The notes beneath the pieces were generated by a model. That model was not told the DNA's origin. It did not search any database and saw only the letters and a list, made by a program, of their open reading frames with translations. Below are positions 36,061 to 46,135 of a stretch of 64,000 nt of DNA, in pieces. A program made the translations under genes and the position numbers. Within the stretch, counting starts at the first letter, position 1, and each line of letters opens with the position of its first letter. The DNA comes from Ascarosepion bandense (lineage: Eukaryota > Mollusca > Cephalopoda > Sepiida > Sepiidae): positions 1,416,501 to 1,480,500 of the forward strand of contig JBBBDQ010000225.1 in the NCBI GenBank assembly GCA_037127315.1, written 5' to 3'.

Positions 36061-36436
36061 TCTCTGAAACTTACTTTCTAAAGACTGCTGTTGAGTTATG
36101 GCTATTTACAGAACTTAACAAATTTTGATGTATCATTAAGAATAACCATCATCTTATTGACATAATCACCATGAACTAACACCATCACACCTAAACCTTT
36201 GTATTTCCCTCCGGTCATGTTTATTGTTTTTTTCTTATGTCTTAATGTAATATACTCAATAGTAGGAACATCAATGTATATGTTGTTGTCATTTTAGACT
36301 GCATATTCATATAAATATTTTGCATGGGCCCACTCGTAAGATGAACATCAAGATAATCATAATCTTATATTTAATATACATGTACATGTTTGTTTTTAGT
36401 AAATGATAGGTTCCACTGATTTGTGTTTTATATTAA

Positions 36437-36460
36437 ATATATATATATATATATATATAT
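36437..36460. repeat. (TA)n microsatellite
   Basis: An uninterrupted TA run of about 12 units in a non-coding gap between the Penelope-like element and the RTE LINE. Confidence 0.9.
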
Positions 36461-36837
36461 GTTTTAATTTTGCAATAGATAATCCAATTCATTAATTCCA
36501 TTTTCAGTCTGACTGGCATGCTTAAATGACTATAGATATTCTATTAGTAATATGGTTAATTTCCATTTTTAGTTTTTTTTTAAAAAGAAGGTTTAATATA
36601 CCACAATATTTTTCTGATCTGATTAGAACATACATTAATTTTAGCCAAAAATCCAGAAAATAAATTTTTCTAGTGTTACTTCAATTCAATACTTAAAAGC
36701 ATTTTGTCCATAGGAGTTAGATATTCTCAGACTGTTTAGTGTTAAAATGTATTTTAAAATAATATATCAAGCATGAAAAGAAACAAAAATATTCCTTTGA
36801 AAATTGATGTTTATATTTTTGTGATTTGCGACAAGTG

Positions 36838-38383
36838 AGAACAACCGAGAATACACAAGGAGATGGATGGACCGGAAATACTAAAATCCGAAGTGGAAGC
36901 TGCAATGGCCAAAATGAACAGAAACAAAGCACCTGGTCCAGACGGCATAGTGATAGAGCTGCTGACAGCCTTAGAAGAATATGGCATAGAAAAAATTACC
37001 GACATAATAAACAAAATTTATAGTAGTAGAATAATACCAGACGACCTATGCAAGTCGATATTTATAGCACTGCCGAAGAAACCAGGCGCAAACGAGTGTG
37101 AATTACACAGAACTATCAGCTTAATGAGCCACATTACCAAATTGATGGTCAGAATCCTGATGAATAGAGCGAGAAGCAAAATCAGGTCAGAGATAGGGCA
37201 GGAACAGTGCGGGTTCGTCAAAGACACTGGAACAAGGAACACCATATTCATGATTAGGATGCTCTCTGAAAGGGCAATACAAATGAAGAAAGATTTGTAC
37301 CTATGTTTCATTGACTATGCGAAGGCATTCGACGACACAAAGAAATGATGGAGATGCTCGGCAGCCTCGACATTTTCGGCAAAGACATAAGAGTAATCAA
37401 GAATCTCTACTGGCAGCAAACGGCCTGCATACGGACAGGTAACGATCTCAGTAGATTTACAAAGATAGAAAGAGGCGTAAGACAAGGATGTGTCTTTTCA
37501 CCGGATTTGTTCAACCTGTACAGCGAGAATATCTTGAGGACCTTAGATGACACGCCAGGATTTGTTGTTGGAGGACACAACTTGAACAACATAAGGTACG
37601 CAGACAATACAGTGCTGATCGTTGGCACGGAAAGTAAACTACAAGACCTCATACAGAAGGTAGTGGTAGAGAGTGACAAAAAAGGACTATAAATAAACTT
37701 TAAGAAAACTGAGTGCATGGTCATCAGCAAAGGGTACAACCCAAAATTCCAAATAAATGTGGGAGATACCAGAATCAAGCAAGTACAAAAATTTAAATAC
37801 CTAGGAAGTGTCCTAACTGAAGATGGAAAGTGTGACACGGAGATCCGAAGGCAAATTGGCATGGCAAAGGACGCATTCCAGAAGCTGAGCAAAATACTAA
37901 CACACAGAAAAATCTCACTGGAAACGAAGAAAAGAGTGCTGGACTGCTACGTGATGTCAGTTCTTCAATACGGCAGCGAATGCTGGATAGTATCATTGAA
38001 AATGAGGACAAAACTGGAAGCAGCGGAAATGTGGTTCTACAGAAGGATGCTGCGGATATCATGAGGTGTTGGAAAGAATGGCAACAAAGAGGAAATTGAT
38101 ACTGAGCATCAGGAAGAGACAACTGAAGTTCCTGGGACACGCAATGAGGAAGGAGAACCTGATACTGACTGGCCAGATGGAAGGAAAGAGAGACAGAAGA
38201 AGACAGCGGATAACATATTTGCAGGGCCTGATCAGGTGGTTGACGGAACGGGGGTTGACAGGAGTAACGGGAACAAACATACTAGGAGCCACAAGGGATA
38301 GGGAGACGTGGAGAACCATGATCGCCTACGTCCTGAAAGGACAGGGCACATAGAAGAATGTATGTATAATTATATGTATATAA
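36838..38383 (+). mobile_element. RTE-type LINE, 5'-truncated, copy 1
   Basis: Plus-strand RT: MDGPEILKSEVEAAMAKMN, NKAPGPDG, IALPKKPGANECELHRTISL, LCFIDYAKAFD, GVRQGCVFSPDLFNLYSE, then the catalytic box reading YADNTVLI near 37600, and FKYLGSVLTEDGKCDTEIRR. The C-terminal part ends RETWRTMIAYVLKGQGT at 38352. This order and the short terminal region fit the RTE clade. The second catalytic Asp is Asn. Breaks occur at about 37346 (frame), 37690 (stop) and 38062 (stop, frame). The endonuclease is missing through 5' truncation. A second copy is at 61385-62670. Confidence 0.85.
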
Positions 38384-38410
38384 TTTTTTTTTTTTTTTTT
38401 TTTTTTTTTT
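38384..38410. repeat. 27-base T homopolymer
   Basis: A T-run directly after the TA-rich tail of the RTE copy. As a LINE tail an A-run would be expected on this strand, so this T-run is more likely a separate insertion's A-tail on the minus strand or simple-sequence growth. Confidence 0.85.
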
Positions 38411-39113
38411 GTGAAAAATTTGCTTGTTAAAATCTGTATCAATATGTTAATCATTCTTAATTATTGTATCAATTATGTTATCCATTTTTTTTTAGTCTGA
38501 CACTGGAAGCTTCCATTTCAATGCTGCATAACCTTGTATAAAATTTATCACAATGAAATATGTAAACCACAACCCAATATAAATATCACACCCTGTTTGT
38601 AAACAGTAGATGGGTATTGGATGATTAGATCATATAAAAAGTTTATCAACATTCATTGATTAAGCAGCCAGTGCTGTTTTCAGTTGAAATATATGAAATC
38701 TTAAAACAGTTTTTCAGGAAAATAGATTTTCTTGAGTTCAGTTGTTGTTATTGCTCTTTTCAGTATGGTGGGGTGCTTTCTAAATTCTTGTCTGAAGTAG
38801 TGTGGAATGCCAACATTTTGATTATATCATTATTTTCTCTTCAAGTTACAAGTGATATCAATTTTAGTCTTTGCTTCTGTTGAAAGTCTTCAAGTGATGT
38901 AGTTTTTATTTGGTATTTTTTTGCAATTCTGTAGCAGCAGTTCCCAAGGTTCAGATATATGGGCCTTGCTAAGACCTACAGATTTCATTTGTTGAAATCC
39001 ACTTATCTATTGATCTGAGAAAGTGGTTGTACATAGCTGACAATTTAGGTATTTCTGAATGAGTTTGACACTATGCATCACATCCATATAAAAGTCTTGA
39101 TCTGACAAGCCTA

Positions 39114-39161
39114 AACATAAAAACTTAACTCATGTTCTTACATGAGTTAAGTTTTTATGTT
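39114..39161. repeat. perfect 21-bp hairpin
   Basis: The left arm 39114-39134 (aacataaaaacttaactcatg region) and right arm 39141-39161 are exact reverse complements, separated by the 6-base loop ttctta. It is not explained by any neighbouring element. It could be a small MITE, a transposon end or an RNA hairpin. Confidence 0.9.
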
Positions 39162-39516
39162 AATAATTTGTAGCAATTTGTGATGTTGGGCAAAATTAAC
39201 TCTAGCCCAGTTTGTTCATTTTCCTTATCTCTTAGACTAAATTTGTTATAATTGATCTAGGCACAAAGTTATTTGAAGTGGTTTACAAAGTTTACATTTT
39301 AAATTTTTATGATTGATTTTGTGTATGTGCCATCACTGATTTTATTCCAATTCTTGATCAAAGTTTCTGTGTTTGAAAGGTTTATCTTGAGTTCTATCTT
39401 TTGGAATACTTTGTAGAGGATTTTTTTTTTTTTTGCTCAAGATCATTCTATCAGCTATGAATGCCTGTCATCAGCATTAGCACCCTTCATCTTATTGGTC
39501 TTTGTTTTCTGTTAAC

Positions 39517-39606
39517 AATAATGTAAAGTTGATGTTAGGAGAAAATTAAATTAAGGAAGGCACTATATATCAAAGAATTTTCTCCTACCATCAACCTTAC
39601 ATTATT
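39517..39606. repeat. 31-bp imperfect inverted repeat
   Basis: The left arm 39517-39547 and right arm 39576-39606 are reverse complements with two mismatches in 31 positions, separated by 28 bases. The size and mismatch pattern would suit a small foldback element or a microRNA-like precursor, but nothing else supports either. Confidence 0.85.
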
Positions 39607-39926
39607 TAAGAGTGGAAATGGAATTTTCAAAGCTTTTTTTTTTTTTTTAAACACTCACATGATAGCTTTTAAAGAATGCTCCTTTTTAAAAACAAAAAAA
39701 TAACATGAGGTAAAAAAACAACATTGGAAAAATAACATTGAAAATGACCACTGAAGTGGCAGAAAGCACTTGGAAAGTAAAAAATTATGGAACATTTTTA
39801 CATTCCTTATCTTCAACAAAAACAAATATGTAAGAATACTGGAAAATTTAAATATAAAATTAATAAAATATTCCTTGTTGGTTGTTTTTAATGGAACATT
39901 TAAAAGAAAGATTGCTGCCCAAATAA

Positions 39927-39971
<45 letters not shown>

Positions 39972-40243
39972 CAAAAACTAGTTCTCAAGCATTAACTTCT
40001 GTCAGTGCTTTCATAGTGTCCCTTTTCCTTATCACATATTATTTTTATTAATTCTTTACACTAACAGTATATTCAACTCTTTTGTAATTTCTTTCATATT
40101 CATAAAAAGAATGTGGTGGTGTTTGGGGGAGCATGTTAAATGGTTGATTAATAAAAGGTTGCCCATCCTGTTGGGCATTTAATTACTTGCATTAAAATGA
40201 ATCTTAGGCTTCCATCTTCTTTCCCATTTAGTAATATGAAAAT

Positions 40244-40524
40244 TGTTGGGACGCCCATGCCTATTCAGCTATAATGGACTATTCCATTACTATGTAAAGT
40301 AATGGTGGCATGGTGTGCCGAGCAGCCGATCGACAAGTCAGTCGTAGACTTCCGGTGACGACCCAGAAGTACCCATTGCTCATACTACGTCTTATGACGG
40401 TTGAGACGATTAACCTTTATTCTTGTATTGAATACTAATAACCTTTGTAAATACTATTTTCACGGAATACAACAATTAACCTATTCCTGTTGTTGAGTTA
40501 TTTATTCTTACTCACGACATAACA
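40244..40524 (+). repeat. 5' LTR
   Basis: Begins tgttggg and ends gacataaca. It shares most of its length with 43277-43573. It has a shorter start than the 3' copy and an extra 16 or so bases (around ctcatactacgtctt) in the middle. The promoter is expected here; no TATA box can be singled out. Confidence 0.9.
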
Positions 40525-40915
40525 GTGGCAACGAAGATTGTCGAACAGATGTGGAAGAAGATTGTCGAACAGACGTGGACGAAGATTGTCGAACAGACGT
40601 GGAAGAAAAATACAAACTTGCGCCACAGCAGAACAGTGGTAACGAGAGTTGTTACACAGTGGAAAGACTGATTTTTAGTAAGCGAATGGGAAAATTTTTT
40701 TTTTCTCTTGTGGAGCACAGGAAAATTTGTAACTACGACGAAAAAAAAAAAGCAAAAGTACGCGGTAAAGTCGTATACACAGCGAAGAAATTGCACGTTA
40801 CATTTTGCTATTTTTCTGTTGTTGTGAAAAACTTTGGGTTGAAATTTGTGACCCTCTCCTCTAGGAAAAGAGAGAAATATATAATTGAGTTCTGTTCTCT
40901 GGGAAAAAAGGAAAA
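40525..40915 (+). promoter_or_regulatory. primer-binding-like site and gag leader with 24-bp triple repeat
   Basis: Directly after the LTR comes gtggcaacgaag, in the place of a tRNA primer-binding site. It is followed by three 24-base units beginning gaagattgtcgaacag at 40533-40556, 40557-40580 and 40581-40604. A 245-codon minus-strand frame across this area is considered a chance shadow. Confidence 0.7.
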
Positions 40916-43253
40916 ATGGAACAATTTCAAGCTTCCATGTTGGAACTGATAAAATATCAGATGCAACAACAAAGAGAAAGCGAAGAAAGATTTCGTAAAC
41001 TACAAATAGAAATACAAGAAAGAAACGACGAAAAGCAAAAAGAAAGCGAAGAAAAATTCCGCAAACAACAATTGGAATTGCAAGAAAAAATGTTACAGAT
41101 GCAGTTGGATAGTGAGAAAAAACAACAAAAATTTCAGGAAGAACAACAAAAATTGCCAGAAGAAAATGCAAAAAAGAGCATAGAAATTCTCGAAAAATTA
41201 AAAACTTGGACGATAGTACTTTTTCGCAAAATGCTATCTGGTCAACCATTGAAAGTTTTACATATAATCCGGACGAGGATAAAACGTTCGAGAGGTATTA
41301 TCATCGGTACCAGGATTTCTATGAAATTGATTGCAAGTACTGGTCTTCTGACAAAAAGATTAGACTGCTCCTCAGAAAACTAGGGACATATGAACGCAAT
41401 AAGTTCACAGACTTTATTCTACCAAGAAAAACAAGGGACCTGGAATTTAATGAAGCAGTAGGTCTGCTGAAGGAATTATTTAGTCCAAGGTTGTCCTTGT
41501 TTCACAAAAGTTGGAAGTGCTTAAATTTACAAAAAAACAAGGACGAAGACATACAACGTTCGCCTCGGTTGTCAACAAAAACTGTGATGATTTTAGGCTT
41601 TCGGAACTATCAGCAGATAATTTTAAATGCCTAATTTTTGTGCAAGGCCTAGTGTCGGGGAAAGACAGTGAAATGAGGAGGAGAATTTTAACAAAGCTGG
41701 AAAGCGAGCAGGATATCTCACTCCAAAAGTTGGCAGATTTTTGTCAAAAATGCATAAGCATAAAGGAAGACGCCAAGAAAATTCAGGAATCTGCAGTAGC
41801 AAGTGTTAAAAAAGTAAAACGGAAGTCACATTTTCGGTCTCTGTCTCCGAGACAAAAGAATCACTCGCCTATGGTGGGTGGGACAAAATTTGAAAAAAGA
41901 CCCCCTCCAAAAGCTTGTTATGGCTGTGGCGAATGGCACTGGTATAGCGACTGCCCGTTTAGACGTAAAACTTGCAGAAACTGTAACATGCAAGGTCATA
42001 AAAAGGCCAAATGTAGATTTAGAACTAAAACGCAAGTAAAAATAGCAAGATCGGATGAGCAAAATCACGGTATTAGGAAATTTTTAGAGGTAAAAATACC
42101 CAAACAGACAGTAAAAATGCAGCTCGATAGTGGATCTGACATAAGTATAATAAACACAAAAACGTGGCGAAAGCTGAATAAACCAATCTTGGGGAAGGCG
42201 AATAAAGTTGTGAAAACAGTTACAGGAAAGAAAATCAAATTCGAGGGTGAACTGATTCTCAATGTCAACTTTAATAACCAAACTAAAAAATTAAAAATGT
42301 TCGTCATGAATGGAACAAACAATTTGTTTGGGACAGATTGGATTAATGAGTTTGATTTGTGGGATCTGCCTATAAGTGCTTATTGCAAGAATATAAAAGA
42401 AGACACGACTGACGATATAAAAGTATTGAAGGCGGAGTTAAAGAAAGATTTCCCTGAAGTATTTGCAGAAGGATTAGGCAGGTGTACTAAAACGGTTGCA
42501 AGAATTAAATTAAAAGAAGACGTGACACCTGTATTCAAGAAAAGAAATGCAAAAATTGAATATAGTGACTGGGATGCGGCAGTAGTTTATATGAAAAAGA
42601 AGTCGGGGGATAGCCGGATATGCGCTGATTTTTCTAATGGGTTGAATAACGCCATTGAGGACTACCATTATCCTCTACCAGAGGAAGTATTTTCTGGGTT
42701 AAATGGCGGGAAGTTTTTCACAAAGATTGACCTCAGTGAGGCATATCTTCAAATCCCGGTTGAAAATGAAAGTTCTAAGTTATTGTGTATAAATACCCAT
42801 AAGGGATTATACAAATACGAACAGTTGGTGTTTGGGATAAAAACGGCTCCAGCGGTTTTCGACAAATTAATCCCGACGAAGAAAGTGGATACACCCATCA
42901 TGAGCACACAAAAAAGAAGATTCTTGATAAATGAAAAAGTTTATTTCAGGAATTACAAAAATAATACTGCTTCTTGGATGCCAGAGAAAATAAAAGAACG
43001 CGTAGGAAACATGCTTTATATGGTTCAAAGGCCAAAATTTGTCCACAAAAGGCATGTGAATCAAATAAAGAAAAGACTTTCAGAGGAAACAACTGTTGCG
43101 TCTCAAAGGTGGGATGAAAATGTGGAAGATCTGTATGACACATTTCAGCTACAGATGCCTCAGGGGCAAGAAGTAAATAGTAGAAAATCCACCAGAAAAA
43201 GGAAAGCGACGCACCAGTTAACAGTGGATCCGAAAAGGAAAAAGTATGACTGA
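40916..43253 (+). pseudogene. gag-protease-RT fused to integrase C-terminus
   Basis: Gag starts MEQFQASMLELI at 40916 with a glutamate/lysine-rich coiled coil of about 90 residues. It shifts frame near 41205 (DDSTFSQNAIWSTIESF) and again near 41515. From there one frame runs to 43253 (580 codons including a short lead-in). It contains knuckles CYGCGEWHWYSDC and CRNCNMQGHKKAKC (about 41920-42010), a protease block LDSGSDIS (Asp at 42126) and RT blocks ICADFSNGLN, FFTKIDLSEAYLQIPV and YEQLVFGIKTAPAVFDKLI. At about 42870 the frame passes straight into PTKKVDTPIMS and an integrase-tail-like basic region ending KRKKYD. The in-frame deletion joint is the notable point. The two gag frameshifts argue against present activity. 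Confidence 0.85.
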
Positions 43254-43276
43254 CAGCAAAAGTCTTAGGAGGGGGG

Positions 43277-43573
43277 TGTTGTCCCAAAAATCTCTGAAAG
43301 TCTTTTCTTTATTTGATTCAAATGCCTATTCGGCTATAATGGACTATTCCATTACTATGTAAAGTAATGGTAAGAGAGTGTGCCAAGCAGCCGATTGACA
43401 AGACAGTCGTAGACTTCTGGTGACGACCCGGAAGTACCCATTACGACGGTTGAGACGATTAACCTTTATTCTTGTATTGGATACTAATAACCTTTGTAAA
43501 TACTATTTTCACGGAATACAACAATTAACCTATTCCTGTTGTTGAGTTATTTATTCTTACTCACAACATAACA
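43277..43573 (+). repeat. 3' LTR
   Basis: Begins tgttgtcccaaaaatc after the polypurine tract and ends aacataaca before the aaaat duplication. The shared part with the 5' LTR starts at atgcctattcggc. Confidence 0.9.
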
Positions 43574-43616
43574 AAAATGAAGAACAATATATTGTTACAT
43601 ATTGTATATACTTCCA

Positions 43617-43617
43617 T

Positions 43618-43643
<26 letters not shown>
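43617..43643. repeat. (TA)n microsatellite
   Basis: An uninterrupted TA run about 40 bases after the LTR element. Confidence 0.85.
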
Positions 43644-43650
<7 letters not shown>

Positions 43651-43850
43651 TCATATTTACTAAATTTTCTCCAATCTGCAGTATCTTCCCAAATTACAAA
43701 AATTAAACTTTATGGTGTTTCTGAGTTTTAAACTGGGTGAAAAGTTATGTTATAAGATTTACTAAATTTGACTCTATATGCATGTTGTCTGAATCTATGG
43801 TGCACGTACAAAGTGACAAATTTATTCTGACTTTTCTACTTTCAATGCTT

Positions 43851-44217
43851 TTTTTTTTTTTTTTAAATCACTCCAAGCAAGGGGAGACTGCCACTAGTGT
43901 GCAGGGGGTTACAAAGAGACACACAAGGAAGAAAAGGAGTGATAAAGATAAAATGATGGAATTCAGAGATAGAAGATAGCAGTTGACATTGCATATAAAC
44001 TTTTGGAGGTTGTAGCTATCAGGGAAGCAAGTAAAGGGTAGGGAGTTCCACAGGTGGGCAGTGTGAGAAAAGAAACTGTTAGATTAGAAGGCATTTAACT
44101 ATTTCAACAGTAAAAATCTAGTAGCACATGTGAATTGATGTGGTTGGGGCATCAGAAAAAAAACTTCTCAGATATGGCAACAGTATTGAATACATGGACA
44201 ATTGGTAGATTTTTAAA
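43851..44217 (-). mobile_element. CR1/L2-like LINE 3' end, copy C (decayed)
   Basis: Starts on the plus strand with a T-run, then aaatcactccaagcaagg and gcagggggttac, the reverse complement of the family's 3' tail. It continues with text matching 48781-49440: gggagttccacagg, agaaaagaaactgtta, and then cagatatggcaacagtattgaatac. Relative to that copy a block of about 150 bases is missing near 44155. It encodes only the last part of the RT-linked C-terminal region and is the most diverged of three copies. Confidence 0.75.
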
Positions 44218-45143
44218 AATATATTGTTAAATATAACAGACAATGAATGTCTATAATGTTTAATCATGAGCCATTCTAAACATTGTATTTTGGCTTTAAT
44301 TTCAGGTGAAAATAAAGACAAAAATTATCCAACATTTTGATATTTTTTTATTATGCTGGTTCTAAGTTTTTGGCTCATATTAGCTATCTTTAAAATTGGT
44401 TACAGGGACATTAACATAAAGACACCTACCATCAAAGATGATATTATCTTGTGCTGACATTACTATGTGACGATGCAGATGCAGGTCATAAATTTGTAGT
44501 TAGTAAATTTGCAATTAGAACCAGCGTAGTAAAAGATATCCAAATGTTAGACATTTTTTTAAAAATAAAATCCAATAATTAACACCATTTATTTATTGTG
44601 AGTATACATTTCATAATGATTAATTTAAAATTGAATAATTCAATTCAATGTAAAATATAAAGTAATAAAAACTTTCTAGATACAACTTTAAAATTTTAGT
44701 CATTATAAGATTTTTACTTTCACCATTAGTTTATTTTTAATTTTTTATAAGCACTTCCTCTATCTCAGTGTATACACACTTTTTAAAAATCAATTTTAGA
44801 TTTAGATTTTCTTTTTTTTTGTCTTTTTTACTTCATTGTTTTAGATTATTTTCTTTTTATTATTAGTATTTAAAAGAAATTATTTATTTGCAAAATGCAA
44901 AGATTGTACAGTAAACACTCTGAAAGTTTCCATGGAACGGATAAAAAGGAGTACAATAACATCATTTGATAGAGTGAATTTTCAGGTAGAAATTTTTTAT
45001 TTTTTTTTTGTAGCCACCACCATCAGCTATACATTTTTACCAACTATCAACATATGTTTTGTGAGATATTCAGCTCTGCCTAACTGTTGTGCTCTGTAAA
45101 CATTTAACTTCAATAGAATTTCAATAATTGTAATTTTTTTCAT
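44218..45143. other. AT-rich gap
   Basis: No coding block or repeat pair was recognised. Confidence 0.5.
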
Positions 45144-46135
45144 ATGGAGGAATTCAATGAAACTCTCTGCTTTGGATGGCCTTTCATGTCTGATACCATT
45201 TTACTAAATTGCCACTCAGCTACTATTTTTAACAAGGCAAAAAAGTTAAAAGAAATTCCAATACAAACATTTCAGTGTTTGGGTGTCAGACTGAATGTAG
45301 TACAGAGAATTCAGGAAGGGTTGGATGTGTCAAATGGTGATTTACAAACGTATGGCAGCTCAGAAAACTTGCTCTGAAAAGAACTCTCAGATTTGTTGGA
45401 GAGATCCAGACCATGATTGACAATGGTCCCTTCAAGTCAATCAGGTTCATAGCCAGGGACACAGGAGTGTCTGAGTTTTTTACCAGACTGGTAGTACATG
45501 ATGACATTCATGTATTTCTTATACAAGATGAGAAAAGACCTATTTTTATATCAAGTCATGAAGTACAAGAGGAAAAACTGTGCTATGAAACTTTTGAACA
45601 AACTCAAGTATCCCCTCTAACCAAACATGCTTTGGTTTTATTCAGATGAGAAGAATTTCTGCCCAGATAAGATAGTGAACTCACAGAACAACTGTTTGCT
45701 GTGTTTCCAAAAATGTACTGAGAGGGATGAAAATGAAATATTCAGTCAACATCATTGTGTTTGGGGTGTATCACTAGTGATAGCAATGTTATACCTCCAT
45801 TCATCTTCCCACAGTGCCTCAGGTTCAATATGGAGGCCTACATCAAATGCCTTGAGGATATAGTGCTGCTATAGGTCAAAAGGGTGGCTGCTGGAAGACC
45901 CTATGTCTGGTAACAGAATTCTGCACAATGCCACACAAGCAGGAGAACCCAGTCATAGCTATCAGACAATTTCTGTGAGAGACCAACAAAACTCCTTTTA
46001 ACACCAAAGCTGAACTGAAGGCAAGGATTATGGCAGCATTCATTAACATTTAAGGAGACCATCTAGAAGAAATGCAGGTAATACCCAAATTGTCTGGAGG
46101 CTATGGTTGAAACCAAATGCAATTTTATTGAATAA
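45144..46135 (+). pseudogene. Tc1/mariner-superfamily transposase remnant
   Basis: Plus-strand frames read a helix-turn-helix N-terminus (LNCHSATIFNKAKKLKE near 45200) and a second HTH (PFKSIRFIARDTGVSEF near 45430-45480). Catalytic blocks follow: ALVLFR, shifting to WFYSDEKNF near 45635 (first Asp), VIPPFIFPQCLRFNMEAYIK near 45800, and GRPYVW, then QNSAQCHTSRRTQ near 45895-45960. The second catalytic Asp position reads Asn in this copy. The end reads LEAMVETKCNFIE near 46110. Frame changes and stops are frequent. The family differs from the mariner at 33060. Terminal repeats were not seen. Confidence 0.75.

Larger units (their letters stand above)
38411..40238. other. non-coding gap with two hairpins
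   Basis: No protein block was recognised between the RTE LINE and the LTR element. It contains the hairpins at 39114-39161 and 39517-39606 (listed separately), a (TA)n tract at about 39931-39966, and AT-rich filler. Confidence 0.55.
40239..43578 (+). mobile_element. LTR retrotransposon with intact ends and internal pol deletion
   Basis: Two direct repeats bound the element: 40244-40524 (281 bp) and 43277-43573 (297 bp), both beginning TGTT and ending AACA. They are flanked by a 5-base target duplication aaaat (40239-40243 and 43574-43578). A primer-binding-like site follows the 5' LTR and a polypurine tract (aggagggggg, 43267-43276) precedes the 3' LTR. The interior encodes gag, two zinc knuckles, protease and the first half of RT, then switches straight to an integrase C-terminus. 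RT catalytic box, RNase H and integrase core are absent. The LTRs differ at about a dozen positions plus indels, so the insertion is not recent. It would depend on a full-length relative for movement. Confidence 0.9.

Noticed and set aside
38384..38410. A transcription terminator
   Set aside because: The T-run has no preceding stem and follows a dead LINE. It is simple-sequence or an antisense A-tail.
40512..41249. A 245-codon minus-strand open frame
   Set aside because: It overlaps the LTR element's leader (with the 24-bp repeats) and gag coiled coil on the opposite strand. It is hydrophobic and Phe-rich because it is the complement of a Lys/Glu-rich frame, and it has no domain.
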